Translations under genes and position numbers: made by a program
NCBI GenBank assembly: GCA_037138755.1
Contig: JBAXHT010000001.1
Span: 1,769,805-1,833,804, forward strand
Origin: Armatimonadota bacterium
Lineage (GTDB): Bacteria > Armatimonadota > Fimbriimonadia > Fimbriimonadales > Fimbriimonadaceae
Direction: 5' to 3'
DNA length: 64,000 bases
Notes under the pieces: model-generated
The model's input: the letters and a program-made list of their open reading frames with translations, nothing else
Told to the model about the DNA's origin: nothing
Database searches by the model: none
In this document: positions 9,347 through 18,468 of the stretch, one piece after another
Position numbering within the stretch: the first letter of the stretch is position 1
Layout: every line of letters begins with the position of its first letter

Positions 9347-9849
9347 TGTCAAACATTCCTCCGCAGCAGAACTTCTCAAACTATCCCAGGGCGAGCGAAC
9401 TGGATGTCGAGCGACTTGAGAATTTGGTTAACGGATATCTCGGTCTCAATAGGCCGTTCTTGATCAATTTTTTGATGCTCATTGGGTTGAACGTTTTGAT
9501 CAGAGGTACCAACCTTGTTAGCTCGGAAGTGGCAGCACTGGGAATCGTAGCTGCCATTCCCATTGTGCTGTTTTTCCTTGCCCGACCTGAAGTAATGAAG
9601 GTAGGAAAAGGTCTTGGATGGAGCGATGCCACGGTGACGGGGTACACAATTCTAATCGCCCTGCTGTTCTGGCTCTGCTTTGGCGGAATCGGGTTCATGG
9701 TTGTTCAGGGCAAAGCGATGAATGGGATCAAAGCCTTTGGCTTCCAGGGAGGCTTGTTCTCCACTAACAAGAAAGCACTCCGTGCCTTTGTAGGGACAAT
9801 GAAAGCTAGATCGACAAATCTAGGCTCTGCGCCGCCGATGAGTCTCTAG
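9346..9849 (+). CDS. Hypothetical membrane protein
   Basis: 167 residues, starting at the ATG that overlaps the stop of the UvrA half by one base (TAATG), so translation is probably coupled. Hydrophobic segments lie at about 37-55, 62-80 and 97-120. The N-terminus is polar and Pro/Gln-rich and the C-terminus basic. I do not recognise a family. The coupling suggests co-expression with the repair gene but does not itself show a role in repair. Confidence 0.65.
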   Translation: MSNIPPQQNFSNYPRASELDVERLENLVNGYLGLNRPFLINFLMLIGLNVLIRGTNLVSSEVAALGIVAAIPIVLFFLARPEVMKVGKGLGWSDATVTGYTILIALLFWLCFGGIGFMVVQGKAMNGIKAFGFQGGLFSTNKKALRAFVGTMKARSTNLGSAPPMSL

Positions 9850-9854
9850 ACCCT

Positions 9855-11168
9855 CTACTTCGGCTCAAACTCGAACCAGAAGCCGAAATCGTCGGAGTCT
9901 CTTCCGGTGGATCTTGGTCCACCTTCATCCTTGCCATTCACGCCCACACTGTACAAATAGAGCTTGTCTGTTCGCATGGCGATTCCAAGAGATTTGCCGG
10001 AGTAGGGGTCGGTGTAGCTGATCCCGGCTTCGGCCGCTGCTTTGGGAACACGGCCATTCGCCTTGCACCAGCGGTAGAGGTTTATCGCTTCCCTGGCAAT
10101 TTGGGGTCGGATATCGGATTTACGGTTCGCATCAATTCCTTGGCCATAGACAGGCAAGATAATCGAAGTCATGAGGTTTGCCGCGGTTGATGGAATTGAC
10201 TCCTCGTAGGCGTTCAGCTTCTGGCCCAGATTCTTGGCGTCGTAGTTGGTGCGGATGATTCGGCGATATTCAATCATGTGCCGGGTGAAGGCGGCGAGGC
10301 TCCCCTTCATAATGGTGTTGGTAGGATTGCCGCTTCGGCGTGGGTTCTTGGTCCAGGCGGGCATTTGCTCTTCCTCTTCAGTCGTACCTGCGCCTCGCGA
10401 CGACTTGATGTTTCGCATAAGGGCGAGCCCGAAGTAGTAGTCTCCTCCGAGAGGCTTGAGTAGATCAACCTTCGACCGCGGTTCGGCTAAAACTGCGCGC
10501 ATTTCTTCGACCATTTGGGGATCACCGTTCGACGCCACAACGCTGTGTAGAGCAACACTATCCGCGATCGCCCTGATTGCGATTCCACAGAGATAAGGGA
10601 TCATGTGAGATCGTGTTCGATGTGTGTCAGACATCGTGTACAGCGTTCGTAGGCGTTTTTTGACAAATGACACGTTGCCCTTTCTTGCCTCAGCGACTGC
10701 TTGAAGTGCCATCACCCTCGCGAGTCGTTTGGCTTGTTCAAGCTCCGGGAAGAGAACATAGTGGCCGATGTCCCAGTCTTTGTTGAGCTTGAGAAGCGGA
10801 CGTTTCTCAAGTTTCTCAATTATCGGATCGAACTCGGGATACCGCTTCGTGTTCGTAGCTAGGTCTCGGAACTGCCTGTCAACCTCACCTTTTGGCGCCA
10901 ACTTGGGCCAGCTCTGGATCAGATCCTGATATACAAACTGAGCATTTAACTCGTCCGGAACGACTTCGGGCTCGACCTCTTCTCGGGTCATCGGCAGGCG
11001 GTCTGCCTTTGCAAGTGCCATCATCTCATCAAGTCGGGCTGATTCCTGGAAATAGTCAACCTTTCGGGAGACGAGAAACACACCCCCGGCACAGCAAACA
11101 ATCGGAACCGCGATGAATGCAGCGATAACAGCTTTTCGAGCTCTGTTGTTGGACACGATTAAGATCAT
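9855..11168 (-). CDS. Hypothetical membrane-anchored protein
   Basis: 437 residues from ATG 11168 (MILIVSNNRARKA); an upstream TTG start would add a hydrophilic leader before the anchor, which I judge less likely. One membrane helix at about 12-32 (AVIAAFIAVPIVCCAGGVFL) is followed by a long, largely helical domain outside. The C-terminus resembles the tail of general-secretion pseudopilin-like proteins found in Planctomycetes and relatives (YTDPYSGKSLG, YSVGVNGKDEGG, DDFGFWF), a motif often seen in type II secretion G-like or DUF1559-type proteins. That likeness is from memory. Convergent with the preceding membrane protein. Confidence 0.6.
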   Translation of the reverse strand: MILIVSNNRARKAVIAAFIAVPIVCCAGGVFLVSRKVDYFQESARLDEMMALAKADRLPMTREEVEPEVVPDELNAQFVYQDLIQSWPKLAPKGEVDRQFRDLATNTKRYPEFDPIIEKLEKRPLLKLNKDWDIGHYVLFPELEQAKRLARVMALQAVAEARKGNVSFVKKRLRTLYTMSDTHRTRSHMIPYLCGIAIRAIADSVALHSVVASNGDPQMVEEMRAVLAEPRSKVDLLKPLGGDYYFGLALMRNIKSSRGAGTTEEEEQMPAWTKNPRRSGNPTNTIMKGSLAAFTRHMIEYRRIIRTNYDAKNLGQKLNAYEESIPSTAANLMTSIILPVYGQGIDANRKSDIRPQIAREAINLYRWCKANGRVPKAAAEAGISYTDPYSGKSLGIAMRTDKLYLYSVGVNGKDEGGPRSTGRDSDDFGFWFEFEPK

Positions 11169-11225
11169 TCTACGCGGACGGCTCTGCCAGGTTTGCCGGT
11201 AAATCGGGTAAAACCAACCCTTCCC

Positions 11226-13415
11226 ATGAGCGAGCAAGGTGAGCGTATTGTCGTCGAGTCGGACCTGAACTTACAGGGCCGACTCGGCGCAACCACACTG
11301 ACGCTCGAGAACGGGAAGGCCCGCCGAACCCAGCAAACTCCGGCTGGCGAGGAGTTCATCGCTGAGTATGAAATCAGCGAATTGACGAAGCCTCGGCTGG
11401 AGGATTTGGTTGACTCAACTGCACTCATTGCCGAGTATCAAGGGCACTCAGTCGAGCTGATCCGGGCGACAAACCGCAAGAACCTTCCGCTGGCCAACGC
11501 CGAAAAGTATCTCAAAGCACTGGTTGAAGGAAAACCTGCACCAGAACTCGACCTGGCCGAACGTGTCTGCCCCAAGTGTGGACGGCCGTTGCCGCAGTAC
11601 AACAACGTTTGCGAGGCTTGCGTCAACCGCGGCAAGACTCTTCTTAGGCTGTTTGGCTACACCAAGAACTATCGCGGACGGCTGCTGTGGGGAACGCTAC
11701 TTAGCTTCGCCGCAACGATTCTGGAACTGATCCCGCCGTTCCTGATCATGAACATCTTGGACAACGCGCTTAAGAAGCAAGATTCCAAACTGTTCTGGAC
11801 ACTGATCGTCGCCTTCTTTGTCACCCGAGTTGCTCTGCTTGGAGTTCAGATTGCCCGAGGGCGAAACGTTGGCTACCTCGGCGCAAAAGTCGCGGTCGAA
11901 ATTCGCAATTCGTTGTTCGAAAAGTTGCAGTCTTTGAGCCTGAACTTCTACGATAAGCGCAACGTCGGCTCGCTGATGTCGCGCATGACCAACGATACAG
12001 GAGCGCTCTACGACGTACTCGTGGATGGCATACCCGTCCTTCTGAACCAGTTGCTCCTGATCATCACGATTCCCATCGCAATGATGAGCATCAACTGGAA
12101 GATTGGTCTATACGCCCTTGCTCCCGTGCCGTTAGTCATCATTGCGGTTCACCTTTTCAGAAAGAAGATGAACCGAGTTTGGAGCCGCTACTGGCACCAG
12201 TGGTCCCGTACGGGTTCGACCCTCAACGGAATCTTGCAGGGGACCCGAGTGGTCAAAGCGTTCTTCGGTGAGGACCGCGAGGTCAAGCGATTTAATCGCC
12301 GAATCACCGATCTGGCAGACAGCGGTTATGTAGCAGAAACGAGCTGGGCAACCTTCTTCCCATTCGTTATGTTCGCGATGTTTCTCGGGCTGATCACGGT
12401 TTGGGCAGTTGGCGGAAACGCGGTGCTGGTGGGTGCACTTACTGTTGGTCAGCTAGTCGCACTCATCACCCAAGTTCAAAGGCTGAACGATCCACTCTCG
12501 AACCTTCAGCGGATTATTGACTGGTCTACGCGGGCGCTTACTGCCGCAGAAAGAGTCTTTGAAATCATGGATACTCCGGTGGATATCAAGGACACCGAGG
12601 ATACGGTTCCTATGCCGGCCATGAAGGGCGCGGTGACGCTCAAAGACGTTCACTTCGGCTACGACAAACTGCGAACGATTCTTCACGGTGTCGATCTCGA
12701 AGTCAAAGCAGGTGAGATGATCGGAATTGTCGGTCACTCAGGTTCTGGAAAGACCACGCTCATCAACATGATTCTGAGGTTCTATGACCCCACCCAGGGC
12801 CATGTGATCATAGACGGGGTTGATATCACCAAGATCAAATTGGAAGACTTCCGGCGACAAGTCGGCGTCGTGCTCCAAGAGAGCTACTTGTTCCCAGGTT
12901 CGGTTGGGCACAACATCAGCTACGGCAAACCCGGGGCATCCCAAAAGGAGATCATGGAAGCGGCGAAGGCCGCCAACGCCCACGACTTCATCTGCAAGTT
13001 CCCCGACGGCTACGACACCTACGTCGGCGAACGCGGCCAACGACTCAGCGGTGGTGAACGGCAGCGGATCTCCATCGCCCGCGCAATCCTTCATAATCCG
13101 AAGATCCTGATTCTGGATGAAGCAACCGCCAGCGTCGATACTGAGACGGAGCGAATGATCCAAGAGGCGATCGAAAACCTTGTTGACGGACGAACTGTGT
13201 TCGCGATCGCCCACCGGCTTTCGACTCTCCGAAATGCGGATCGTCTGGTCGTCATGGACGAGGGCCGCGTTGCCGAAGTCGGAACGCACGAGGAACTTCT
13301 TGCCAAGGAAGACGGTATCTATCGCAAGCTCGTCGACATGCAAAGCGAGATTAGCAAGATGCAGGCGAACGTGATCGGTGCCGAAGACTCTGAGCCGGAA
13401 GAAGTCACCGCATAG
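11226..13415 (+). CDS. ABC exporter (MsbA/lipid or multidrug type) with N-terminal zinc ribbon
   Basis: 729 residues from ATG 11226; an in-frame TTG at 11193 is possible. Residues 1-105 form a beta-rich region that looks like a small PH-like or galectin-like fold, followed by a zinc ribbon with cysteines 115/118/129/132 (CPKC...CEAC). Residues 150-440 are a six-helix exporter domain, and the ATPase carries Walker A GHSGSGKTT near 503, signature LSGGERQR, Walker B ILILDEATA and switch His in AIAHRLST. Half-transporters like this dimerise and flip lipids or drugs outward. The cytoplasmic N-terminal extension is not part of standard MsbA. Substrate unknown. Confidence 0.85.
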   Translation: MSEQGERIVVESDLNLQGRLGATTLTLENGKARRTQQTPAGEEFIAEYEISELTKPRLEDLVDSTALIAEYQGHSVELIRATNRKNLPLANAEKYLKALVEGKPAPELDLAERVCPKCGRPLPQYNNVCEACVNRGKTLLRLFGYTKNYRGRLLWGTLLSFAATILELIPPFLIMNILDNALKKQDSKLFWTLIVAFFVTRVALLGVQIARGRNVGYLGAKVAVEIRNSLFEKLQSLSLNFYDKRNVGSLMSRMTNDTGALYDVLVDGIPVLLNQLLLIITIPIAMMSINWKIGLYALAPVPLVIIAVHLFRKKMNRVWSRYWHQWSRTGSTLNGILQGTRVVKAFFGEDREVKRFNRRITDLADSGYVAETSWATFFPFVMFAMFLGLITVWAVGGNAVLVGALTVGQLVALITQVQRLNDPLSNLQRIIDWSTRALTAAERVFEIMDTPVDIKDTEDTVPMPAMKGAVTLKDVHFGYDKLRTILHGVDLEVKAGEMIGIVGHSGSGKTTLINMILRFYDPTQGHVIIDGVDITKIKLEDFRRQVGVVLQESYLFPGSVGHNISYGKPGASQKEIMEAAKAANAHDFICKFPDGYDTYVGERGQRLSGGERQRISIARAILHNPKILILDEATASVDTETERMIQEAIENLVDGRTVFAIAHRLSTLRNADRLVVMDEGRVAEVGTHEELLAKEDGIYRKLVDMQSEISKMQANVIGAEDSEPEEVTA

Positions 13416-13419
13416 CCTG

Positions 13420-13440
13420 AAGTTGGAGGTCGAAAGTTGG
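13420..13440 (+). repeat. Three heptamer repeat units (AAGTTGG type)
   Basis: AAGTTGG, AGGTCGA and AAGTTGG lie in perfect 7-bp phase, with a partial AAGTC following. The unit is the reverse complement of the CCAACTT heptamer inside prmC at 62849-62876. The repeat contains the GGAGGT ribosome-binding sequence (13425-13430) and TTG start (13437) of the amidase. Confidence 0.6.
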
Positions 13441-14129
13441 AAGTCATTCGTCGCTGCTTTGTTTCGCTCCTAGCACTGCCAGTCGCGATGATGGCTAACG
13501 CGCAAACCATCTGCATCGACCCTGGACACCCCAGCGAAGTCGGACGCGGGACTGCAGGTAAGAAAATCAGCGAGATGACCGCAGCGTGGAAAGTTGCCAA
13601 GCTCCTGGAGCAGAAACTGAAAAAAGCTGAGTTCAAGGTCGTTCTGACCAAAGCGAAAGAAGGTCAGTTCGTGAAGAACAAGGATCGTGCGGCAGTGGCC
13701 AACAAGGTACAAGCAGATATCATGGTGAGGCTCCATTGCGACGCAAATGAGGGCGGCGGATTTGCCGTGTACGTCCCGATGAAGAAAGGAACTTCGGGCG
13801 GAAAGACTGGCCCTTCGCAGGCGATTATTGATGCTTCAACCGAGAAGGGCAAGCTGTTTCACGCCGAACTCAGCAAGCACCTGGCGAAACACCTCAAAGA
13901 TAACGGGCTGATGGGCGACGTCAAGACCAGAGTCGGGGCAAAGCAGGGCGCGCTCACTGGTTCAATCTTCAGCGAAGTGCCGGTTGTTTTGGTCGAAATG
14001 TGTTGCTTGACAAATGCCAAAGACGAATCCTTCATTGCCAGCCAGAAGGGTCAGGAAGTGATGGCCGAAGCCTTGTTCCAAGCCACGAAGGCTGCTCTAG
14101 CGGGAACCAAAAAAGTGGCTAGGTTGTAA
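13437..14129 (+). CDS. N-acetylmuramoyl-L-alanine amidase (Amidase_3 family)
   Basis: Cleaves the amide bond between MurNAc and the stem peptide of peptidoglycan in the periplasm. 230 residues: a signal peptide (LLALPVAMMANAQ), then ICIDPGHP with the first zinc His, a conserved Glu region, VRLHCDANE with the second zinc His, and a C-terminal VEMCCLTNAKDE carrying the catalytic Glu. This is a single catalytic domain without a cell-wall-binding module. TTG 13437 is chosen because GGAGGT lies 6 nt upstream and the signal peptide begins there; both signals lie inside a heptamer repeat. Confidence 0.85.
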   Translation: MEVIRRCFVSLLALPVAMMANAQTICIDPGHPSEVGRGTAGKKISEMTAAWKVAKLLEQKLKKAEFKVVLTKAKEGQFVKNKDRAAVANKVQADIMVRLHCDANEGGGFAVYVPMKKGTSGGKTGPSQAIIDASTEKGKLFHAELSKHLAKHLKDNGLMGDVKTRVGAKQGALTGSIFSEVPVVLVEMCCLTNAKDESFIASQKGQEVMAEALFQATKAALAGTKKVARL

Positions 14130-14141
14130 ACTACTTTCGCT

Positions 14142-14888
14142 TTGTCCGATCGCGTCGCCTTAGAAGTCATTATTCCTGCATACAACGAGGAAGAAAGACT
14201 TGGTCGTACCCTCGCTCGGATTGCCGAATACTACGATTCGCAGGACTATACGTGGCGATGCGCAGTCGTGAACGATGGCTCGAAAGACGGAACTGCCGAC
14301 ATTGTCCATGGTGTTGCAGCGGCAGATCCACGCTTTAGGCTTCTAGAATACGGTGGGAATCGGGGCAAGGGTTTTGCGGTGCGGTATGGCATCCTTCGGG
14401 CAAACGCAGACAGGGTCTTGTTCTGCGACGCCGATCTTGCAACCCCGCAAGAGGAAACAGAGAAGCTGTTAAAGGCCATGGACGAAGGGGCACCAATCGC
14501 AATCGGTTCTCGTCCACTGAAGGATTCTGCGCTCGAAGTTCGTCAGCCGTGGTACCGCGAGCAGCTTGGCCGCGCGTTCAATCGAGCCGTGCAATTGCTC
14601 TGCATTAAAGGCATTGATGACACCCAGTGTGGCTTTAAAATGTTCACAGCCGCCGCTGCAGAGGATGTCTTCAAGCGTTGTAAACTCGACGGATTCGGGT
14701 TCGATTTCGAGGCGATGATGATTGCACGAGATTTAGGCTACGACATCGCCGAGGTGCCCATCCGTTGGCGACATCAAGAGGGGTCCAAGGTGGTCCTGAT
14801 GAGGGATGGACCAAGAATGCTTCGAGATCTGGTAAAGCTAAGATTGCAAGGCAAATCAGGAAGACTTGAACTTAACTCAGAAAAGTAG
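14142..14888 (+). CDS. Family 2 glycosyltransferase, dolichyl/polyprenyl-phosphate sugar synthase type
   Basis: Probably transfers a sugar from an NDP-sugar to a polyprenyl phosphate on the cytoplasmic face of the membrane. 248 residues: VIIPAYNEEERLG, VNDGSKDGT, FCDADLATP (DxD metal site), QCGFKMF and GFDFEAMMIA, the set typical of ALG5/DPM1-like GT2 enzymes. No membrane helices are seen. The start is TTG without a Shine-Dalgarno, 12 bp after the amidase stop, so it is probably in the same transcript. The sugar is unknown. Confidence 0.82.
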   Translation: MSDRVALEVIIPAYNEEERLGRTLARIAEYYDSQDYTWRCAVVNDGSKDGTADIVHGVAAADPRFRLLEYGGNRGKGFAVRYGILRANADRVLFCDADLATPQEETEKLLKAMDEGAPIAIGSRPLKDSALEVRQPWYREQLGRAFNRAVQLLCIKGIDDTQCGFKMFTAAAAEDVFKRCKLDGFGFDFEAMMIARDLGYDIAEVPIRWRHQEGSKVVLMRDGPRMLRDLVKLRLQGKSGRLELNSEK

Positions 14889-14925
14889 TTGCGTTAGGGC
14901 AACGAAACGCGCAAAATGAACAGCA

Positions 14926-15504
14926 ATGTCATTGCTCGCACAGCGGCTCACTCAGCGCGTTTTTACGATCAAACGATCCCTACTCAAACTGATCGGGGCG
15001 GAGTACTTCGTTTACGATGAAGCCAACAACCTCATGTTCCTGGCTCACCAAGAGGGGTTCAAGTGGAAGCTCGCGATTGACGTTTACGCCGATCAGGCAA
15101 AGACCCAGTCGTTGATGTCGATTCGCGCTCGGCAAATTGTCGATTTCTCAGCCGCCTACGACATCTGGGATAACACAACGAATCAGGGCATCGGAATCCT
15201 CCAGCGAAAGGGTTGGAGTTCAATGGTTCGCGATGAATGGATCATCTGCGACCCAAGCGGGGTTCAGATCGCGACGCTGATCGAGGACTCGATGCTGCTG
15301 AGTATGTTGCGGCGACTCGCCGATGGCCTGATTCCGCAGAACTATGACATTCTCATCAACGGCCAACGAGTCGTTGACCTTCGTCAAAACTTTAACCCAT
15401 TCAGCTACCATCTCCGCTGTGAAATTCAGGGGATGATCGACAATCGCCTGGTTTTGGCATCAGCGATTCTGCTTGCGGCAGTCGAAGGTAAACAACGAGG
15501 CTAA
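14926..15504 (+). CDS. LURP-one-related / scramblase-like protein
   Basis: 192 residues. The beta-rich pattern with YFVYDEANNL, a middle repeat of alternating strands and a C-terminal hydrophobic helix (LVLASAILLAA) matches the tubby-like LOR/phospholipid scramblase fold found in many bacterial proteins of unknown role. No catalytic residues can be proposed. Start ATG 14926; 37 bp after the glycosyltransferase. Fold assignment is by impression of the strand pattern, moderately supported. Confidence 0.55.
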   Translation: MSLLAQRLTQRVFTIKRSLLKLIGAEYFVYDEANNLMFLAHQEGFKWKLAIDVYADQAKTQSLMSIRARQIVDFSAAYDIWDNTTNQGIGILQRKGWSSMVRDEWIICDPSGVQIATLIEDSMLLSMLRRLADGLIPQNYDILINGQRVVDLRQNFNPFSYHLRCEIQGMIDNRLVLASAILLAAVEGKQRG

Positions 15505-15524
15505 ATCTGCGTCATAGTGATTAT

Positions 15525-16541
15525 ATGAAGGCTCTCGCTTCTCTGGTGTTGTTGGGAGCCTTTTGTGTTTCGCCCGCACAGAAGGAGTTTGACGCGAGGG
15601 TTGAGCCGCTTATGGTTCGTCTACGAGCGAGCGTGACGAACTTTGATCTGATGATGAATCAGATCACGACTCAGAAGCAGGCGGAGAACACGTACAAGCA
15701 GTACCTCGCATCCCTGAAGCTAATTGCGGAAGACGCCGGGATGTTTGAGTCGAACGCAAAGGACAAAGGAACAAAGTGTCGGCTATCGATGGTGTATTTC
15801 CAGACGATGGCGAATTATCTGAACGATTTTACGCAGATCGAAAAGATCGCGGCGAACCTGATTGAGAAGTATCGCGACTCGGAGGCACTCTGCGAGCCGA
15901 TCGAGCAATCGGTCTTTGTTCAGTATCTGGGGATTGATCGGTATAGGAAACTCGAATCTGTATTGCTCAAATCCAAGAATCCCGAGGTGCTTGCCTCCAC
16001 AGCGTTAGCGAAAGAACTTTTGGCGTTTGCCGACGAGAAAGGTGACCTAAACCGGCTGCGAGCGATCTCAGTAACTCACGCAAAAACGAAGGCAGGTGCG
16101 AGAGCAAAACGAGTTTACGACCTGCGGACCAAGTTCATTCTCAGCCAGCCAGCGCCCGCGTACGAGTTCGCGCTCAGTGACGGAAAAAAGATCAATCTGG
16201 CGAACCTGAAAGGGAAGATCACGATTATCCACTTCTGGGGATTCTGGTGCGGAGAGGAGATCAACAACTACCGTGACCTGGTCCTTAAGAACGCAAATCT
16301 GGTCCAAGTGATGGGAATCAACACCGATGCTTGGAACATCACTTACACGCAAGCGCGGATCAAAGATCGGCAGTATTGGTGGCCCAACCACTTCGCCGGT
16401 GGACTCACAAGTAACGTCCCTATGGATTTTGGAATCCTGAGCTACCCCGCCACGATCATTATCGATGCTGATGGCATCGTTCGATCAGTACCCGGAGTGG
16501 GGAACTGGCGTGAGACGATGGATAAGTTATTAGGAAACTAA
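15525..16541 (+). CDS. TlpA-like thioredoxin-fold protein with a single active-site cysteine
   Basis: 338 residues with signal peptide MKALASLVLLGAFCVSPAQ. Residues 20-200 are helical, then a thioredoxin fold opens at PAPAYEFALSDGKKINL, followed by IIHFWGFWCGEE where a normal TlpA/ResA has WCxxC. The second cysteine is replaced by Glu, so classical disulfide exchange is unlikely. The cis-proline loop (SYPATIIID) is kept. The helical N-terminal part has no recognised domain. Exported. Stands as the last gene before the SBP-OmpA operon. Confidence 0.72.
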   Translation: MKALASLVLLGAFCVSPAQKEFDARVEPLMVRLRASVTNFDLMMNQITTQKQAENTYKQYLASLKLIAEDAGMFESNAKDKGTKCRLSMVYFQTMANYLNDFTQIEKIAANLIEKYRDSEALCEPIEQSVFVQYLGIDRYRKLESVLLKSKNPEVLASTALAKELLAFADEKGDLNRLRAISVTHAKTKAGARAKRVYDLRTKFILSQPAPAYEFALSDGKKINLANLKGKITIIHFWGFWCGEEINNYRDLVLKNANLVQVMGINTDAWNITYTQARIKDRQYWWPNHFAGGLTSNVPMDFGILSYPATIIIDADGIVRSVPGVGNWRETMDKLLGN

Positions 16542-16634
16542 GCACGAAATCGCACCCAATTGCCCCCCAATTTAGTATAAATTTGTGTCTGTAGTTTTCG
16601 TGCTTTGCGCGGAGGCTCGAAGGGCAACGTAAAA

Positions 16635-18467
16635 GTGAAACTGAAACCTGCTGGAAAAGTCGCCATTCTTCTCGTCCTTGGTGGAGTCCTGTTTGGGGGA
16701 TGGAAGGCCCTCAGCGGAGGCGGTGGTCTTTCGGGGTTGATCCCGGGAGCCGCCATCAAGGAGAGTGCGGTGCCCATAAAAGCCGATCTTCCGACATTTA
16801 ACGGAGCACCGACGGCATCAAGTGTAGCAAACATGACTCTACCAACGACTCGCGAGGCGGGCGGTGGAGATCAGATGCGGTGGCTCTTGTGGGCTTGGAA
16901 CGCTCAGATGGGTCTGATGTTTGCCAACGGTGGACCAAACACCACTCAGGGAAGCCTGATGAACGCGAACGGAGTCAACCTGAACCTGTCGCGTCAAGAC
17001 GATGCGATGAAGATGCAGGAGGCCCTCGTCGCGTTCGCGACCGAGCTCAGCCAAGGCAACCCTCAGCCCAAGCGGGGCGCGCATTTCGTCAGCATTATGG
17101 GCGACGGTTCGGCCGCGTTCCTTGCAGGCTTAAACGATACTCTCAAGAAGATTGGCCCTGAGTACACGGCGAAGATCGTCGGCACCGCTGGCTTCTCTCG
17201 CGGTGAGGACAAGTTCATGGGACCGAGAGATTGGAAGCAGAATCCGGCGGCATCCAAAGGCGGCGTAGTTGCTGGTTACCTTCGAGATGGCGACTGGAAC
17301 ATCGCGCTCAAGTGGCTCGGTGACAACGGCCTCAAGAACAACCCTGACGAAAAGACTTACGATCCTGACGCCCTCAACTGGGTTGCTGCGAACGACTACA
17401 TGGATGCGACGGAAAAGTATATTGCGGGTTACACCGAGACAAGGGACGTTGTCCGCAACGGCAAGAAGACCGGCGAAAAGCGGCAGATCAAAGTCGATGG
17501 CGTCGTCACCTGGACTCCCGGCGATGTTGCGGTTGCCTCCAAGAAAGGTGGAGTGGTGAGCATCGTCTCGACGAAGGAATACTCGGCTCAGATGCCATGC
17601 GTGATCATCGGAATTGACAAGTGGTGCCGACAAAACAGCGACAAGGTCGAAGGCATGCTCAAAGCCATCTTTGATGGCGGAGACGCCGTGCGATCCTCTT
17701 CGGCCGCTCTGCGCAAGGGCGCCGAGATCAGCCAGCAGGTGTACCAAGAAAAGAGTGCCGATGCCAGTTACTGGGAGAGGTACTACAAGGGAACGGTTGA
17801 AAATGACGCTACGGGTCAGCCGATTGAACTCGGCGGTTCGGCGGTGAACAACCTTGCCGACAACCTTCTCCTGTTCGGCGAAGTTCCAGGGTCGGCAAAC
17901 GTTTTCCGAGCAGTCTACGACACCTTCGGGAAACTTGTCGTTTCGCAGTACCCCGAGGTGATCAGTAGCTATCCAGCCTACGACTCCATCGTAGACCTCA
18001 CCTACCTTAAGAATGTGGTGAAACAGACGGGAATCAACGTTGCTTCTGTTAAGGGAACGAATGCAGGAACGGCGCCGGTGGTGGATAAGAGCAGAGCGTC
18101 AACGGCCAGTACCATCAGTAAACGGAACTGGGATATCAAGTTCGAATCTGGGCGAGCCGCCTTCACTGGCTCAGCTCCGTCTGAACTGAGCAAGTTGATA
18201 AAAGACCTCCTTGTTGCCGGAAACACGTTCGTCGAGATCCACGGTCATACCGACAACGTCGGCAATCCAAACTCGAACATGGCACTTTCCGAATCACGAG
18301 CCTTCGCGGTCAAGCAGTGGCTAGAGAAGCAGGCGCCGAGGCAATTCCCGGCGGGGCGCATCACGGTCATTGCTCACGGACAAACCCAGCCTCTAGCTCC
18401 AAACAACACTCCTCAAGGCAAGGCAATGAACCGCCGCGTCGAGATCAAGATCAAGGCGAGCAACTGA
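16635..18467 (+). CDS. Substrate-binding protein fused to OmpA peptidoglycan-binding domain
   Basis: 610 residues from GTG 16635, preferred because GAAGGG lies 10 nt upstream and the product begins KLKPAGKVAILLVLGG, an N-terminal membrane anchor; TTG 16605 would add ten residues. Residues about 60-440 resemble the NitT/TauT-type periplasmic binding fold (KGGVVAGYLRDGDW, TWTPGDVAVASK, MPCVIIGIDKWC). The last 125 residues are an OmpA-like domain (EIHGHTDNVG, LSESRAFAVKQWL, NRRVEIKI), which in this family grips diaminopimelate in peptidoglycan. It begins the five-gene operon, with the permease 2 bp downstream. Ligand unknown. Confidence 0.82.
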   Translation: MKLKPAGKVAILLVLGGVLFGGWKALSGGGGLSGLIPGAAIKESAVPIKADLPTFNGAPTASSVANMTLPTTREAGGGDQMRWLLWAWNAQMGLMFANGGPNTTQGSLMNANGVNLNLSRQDDAMKMQEALVAFATELSQGNPQPKRGAHFVSIMGDGSAAFLAGLNDTLKKIGPEYTAKIVGTAGFSRGEDKFMGPRDWKQNPAASKGGVVAGYLRDGDWNIALKWLGDNGLKNNPDEKTYDPDALNWVAANDYMDATEKYIAGYTETRDVVRNGKKTGEKRQIKVDGVVTWTPGDVAVASKKGGVVSIVSTKEYSAQMPCVIIGIDKWCRQNSDKVEGMLKAIFDGGDAVRSSSAALRKGAEISQQVYQEKSADASYWERYYKGTVENDATGQPIELGGSAVNNLADNLLLFGEVPGSANVFRAVYDTFGKLVVSQYPEVISSYPAYDSIVDLTYLKNVVKQTGINVASVKGTNAGTAPVVDKSRASTASTISKRNWDIKFESGRAAFTGSAPSELSKLIKDLLVAGNTFVEIHGHTDNVGNPNSNMALSESRAFAVKQWLEKQAPRQFPAGRITVIAHGQTQPLAPNNTPQGKAMNRRVEIKIKASN

Positions 18468-18468
18468 G

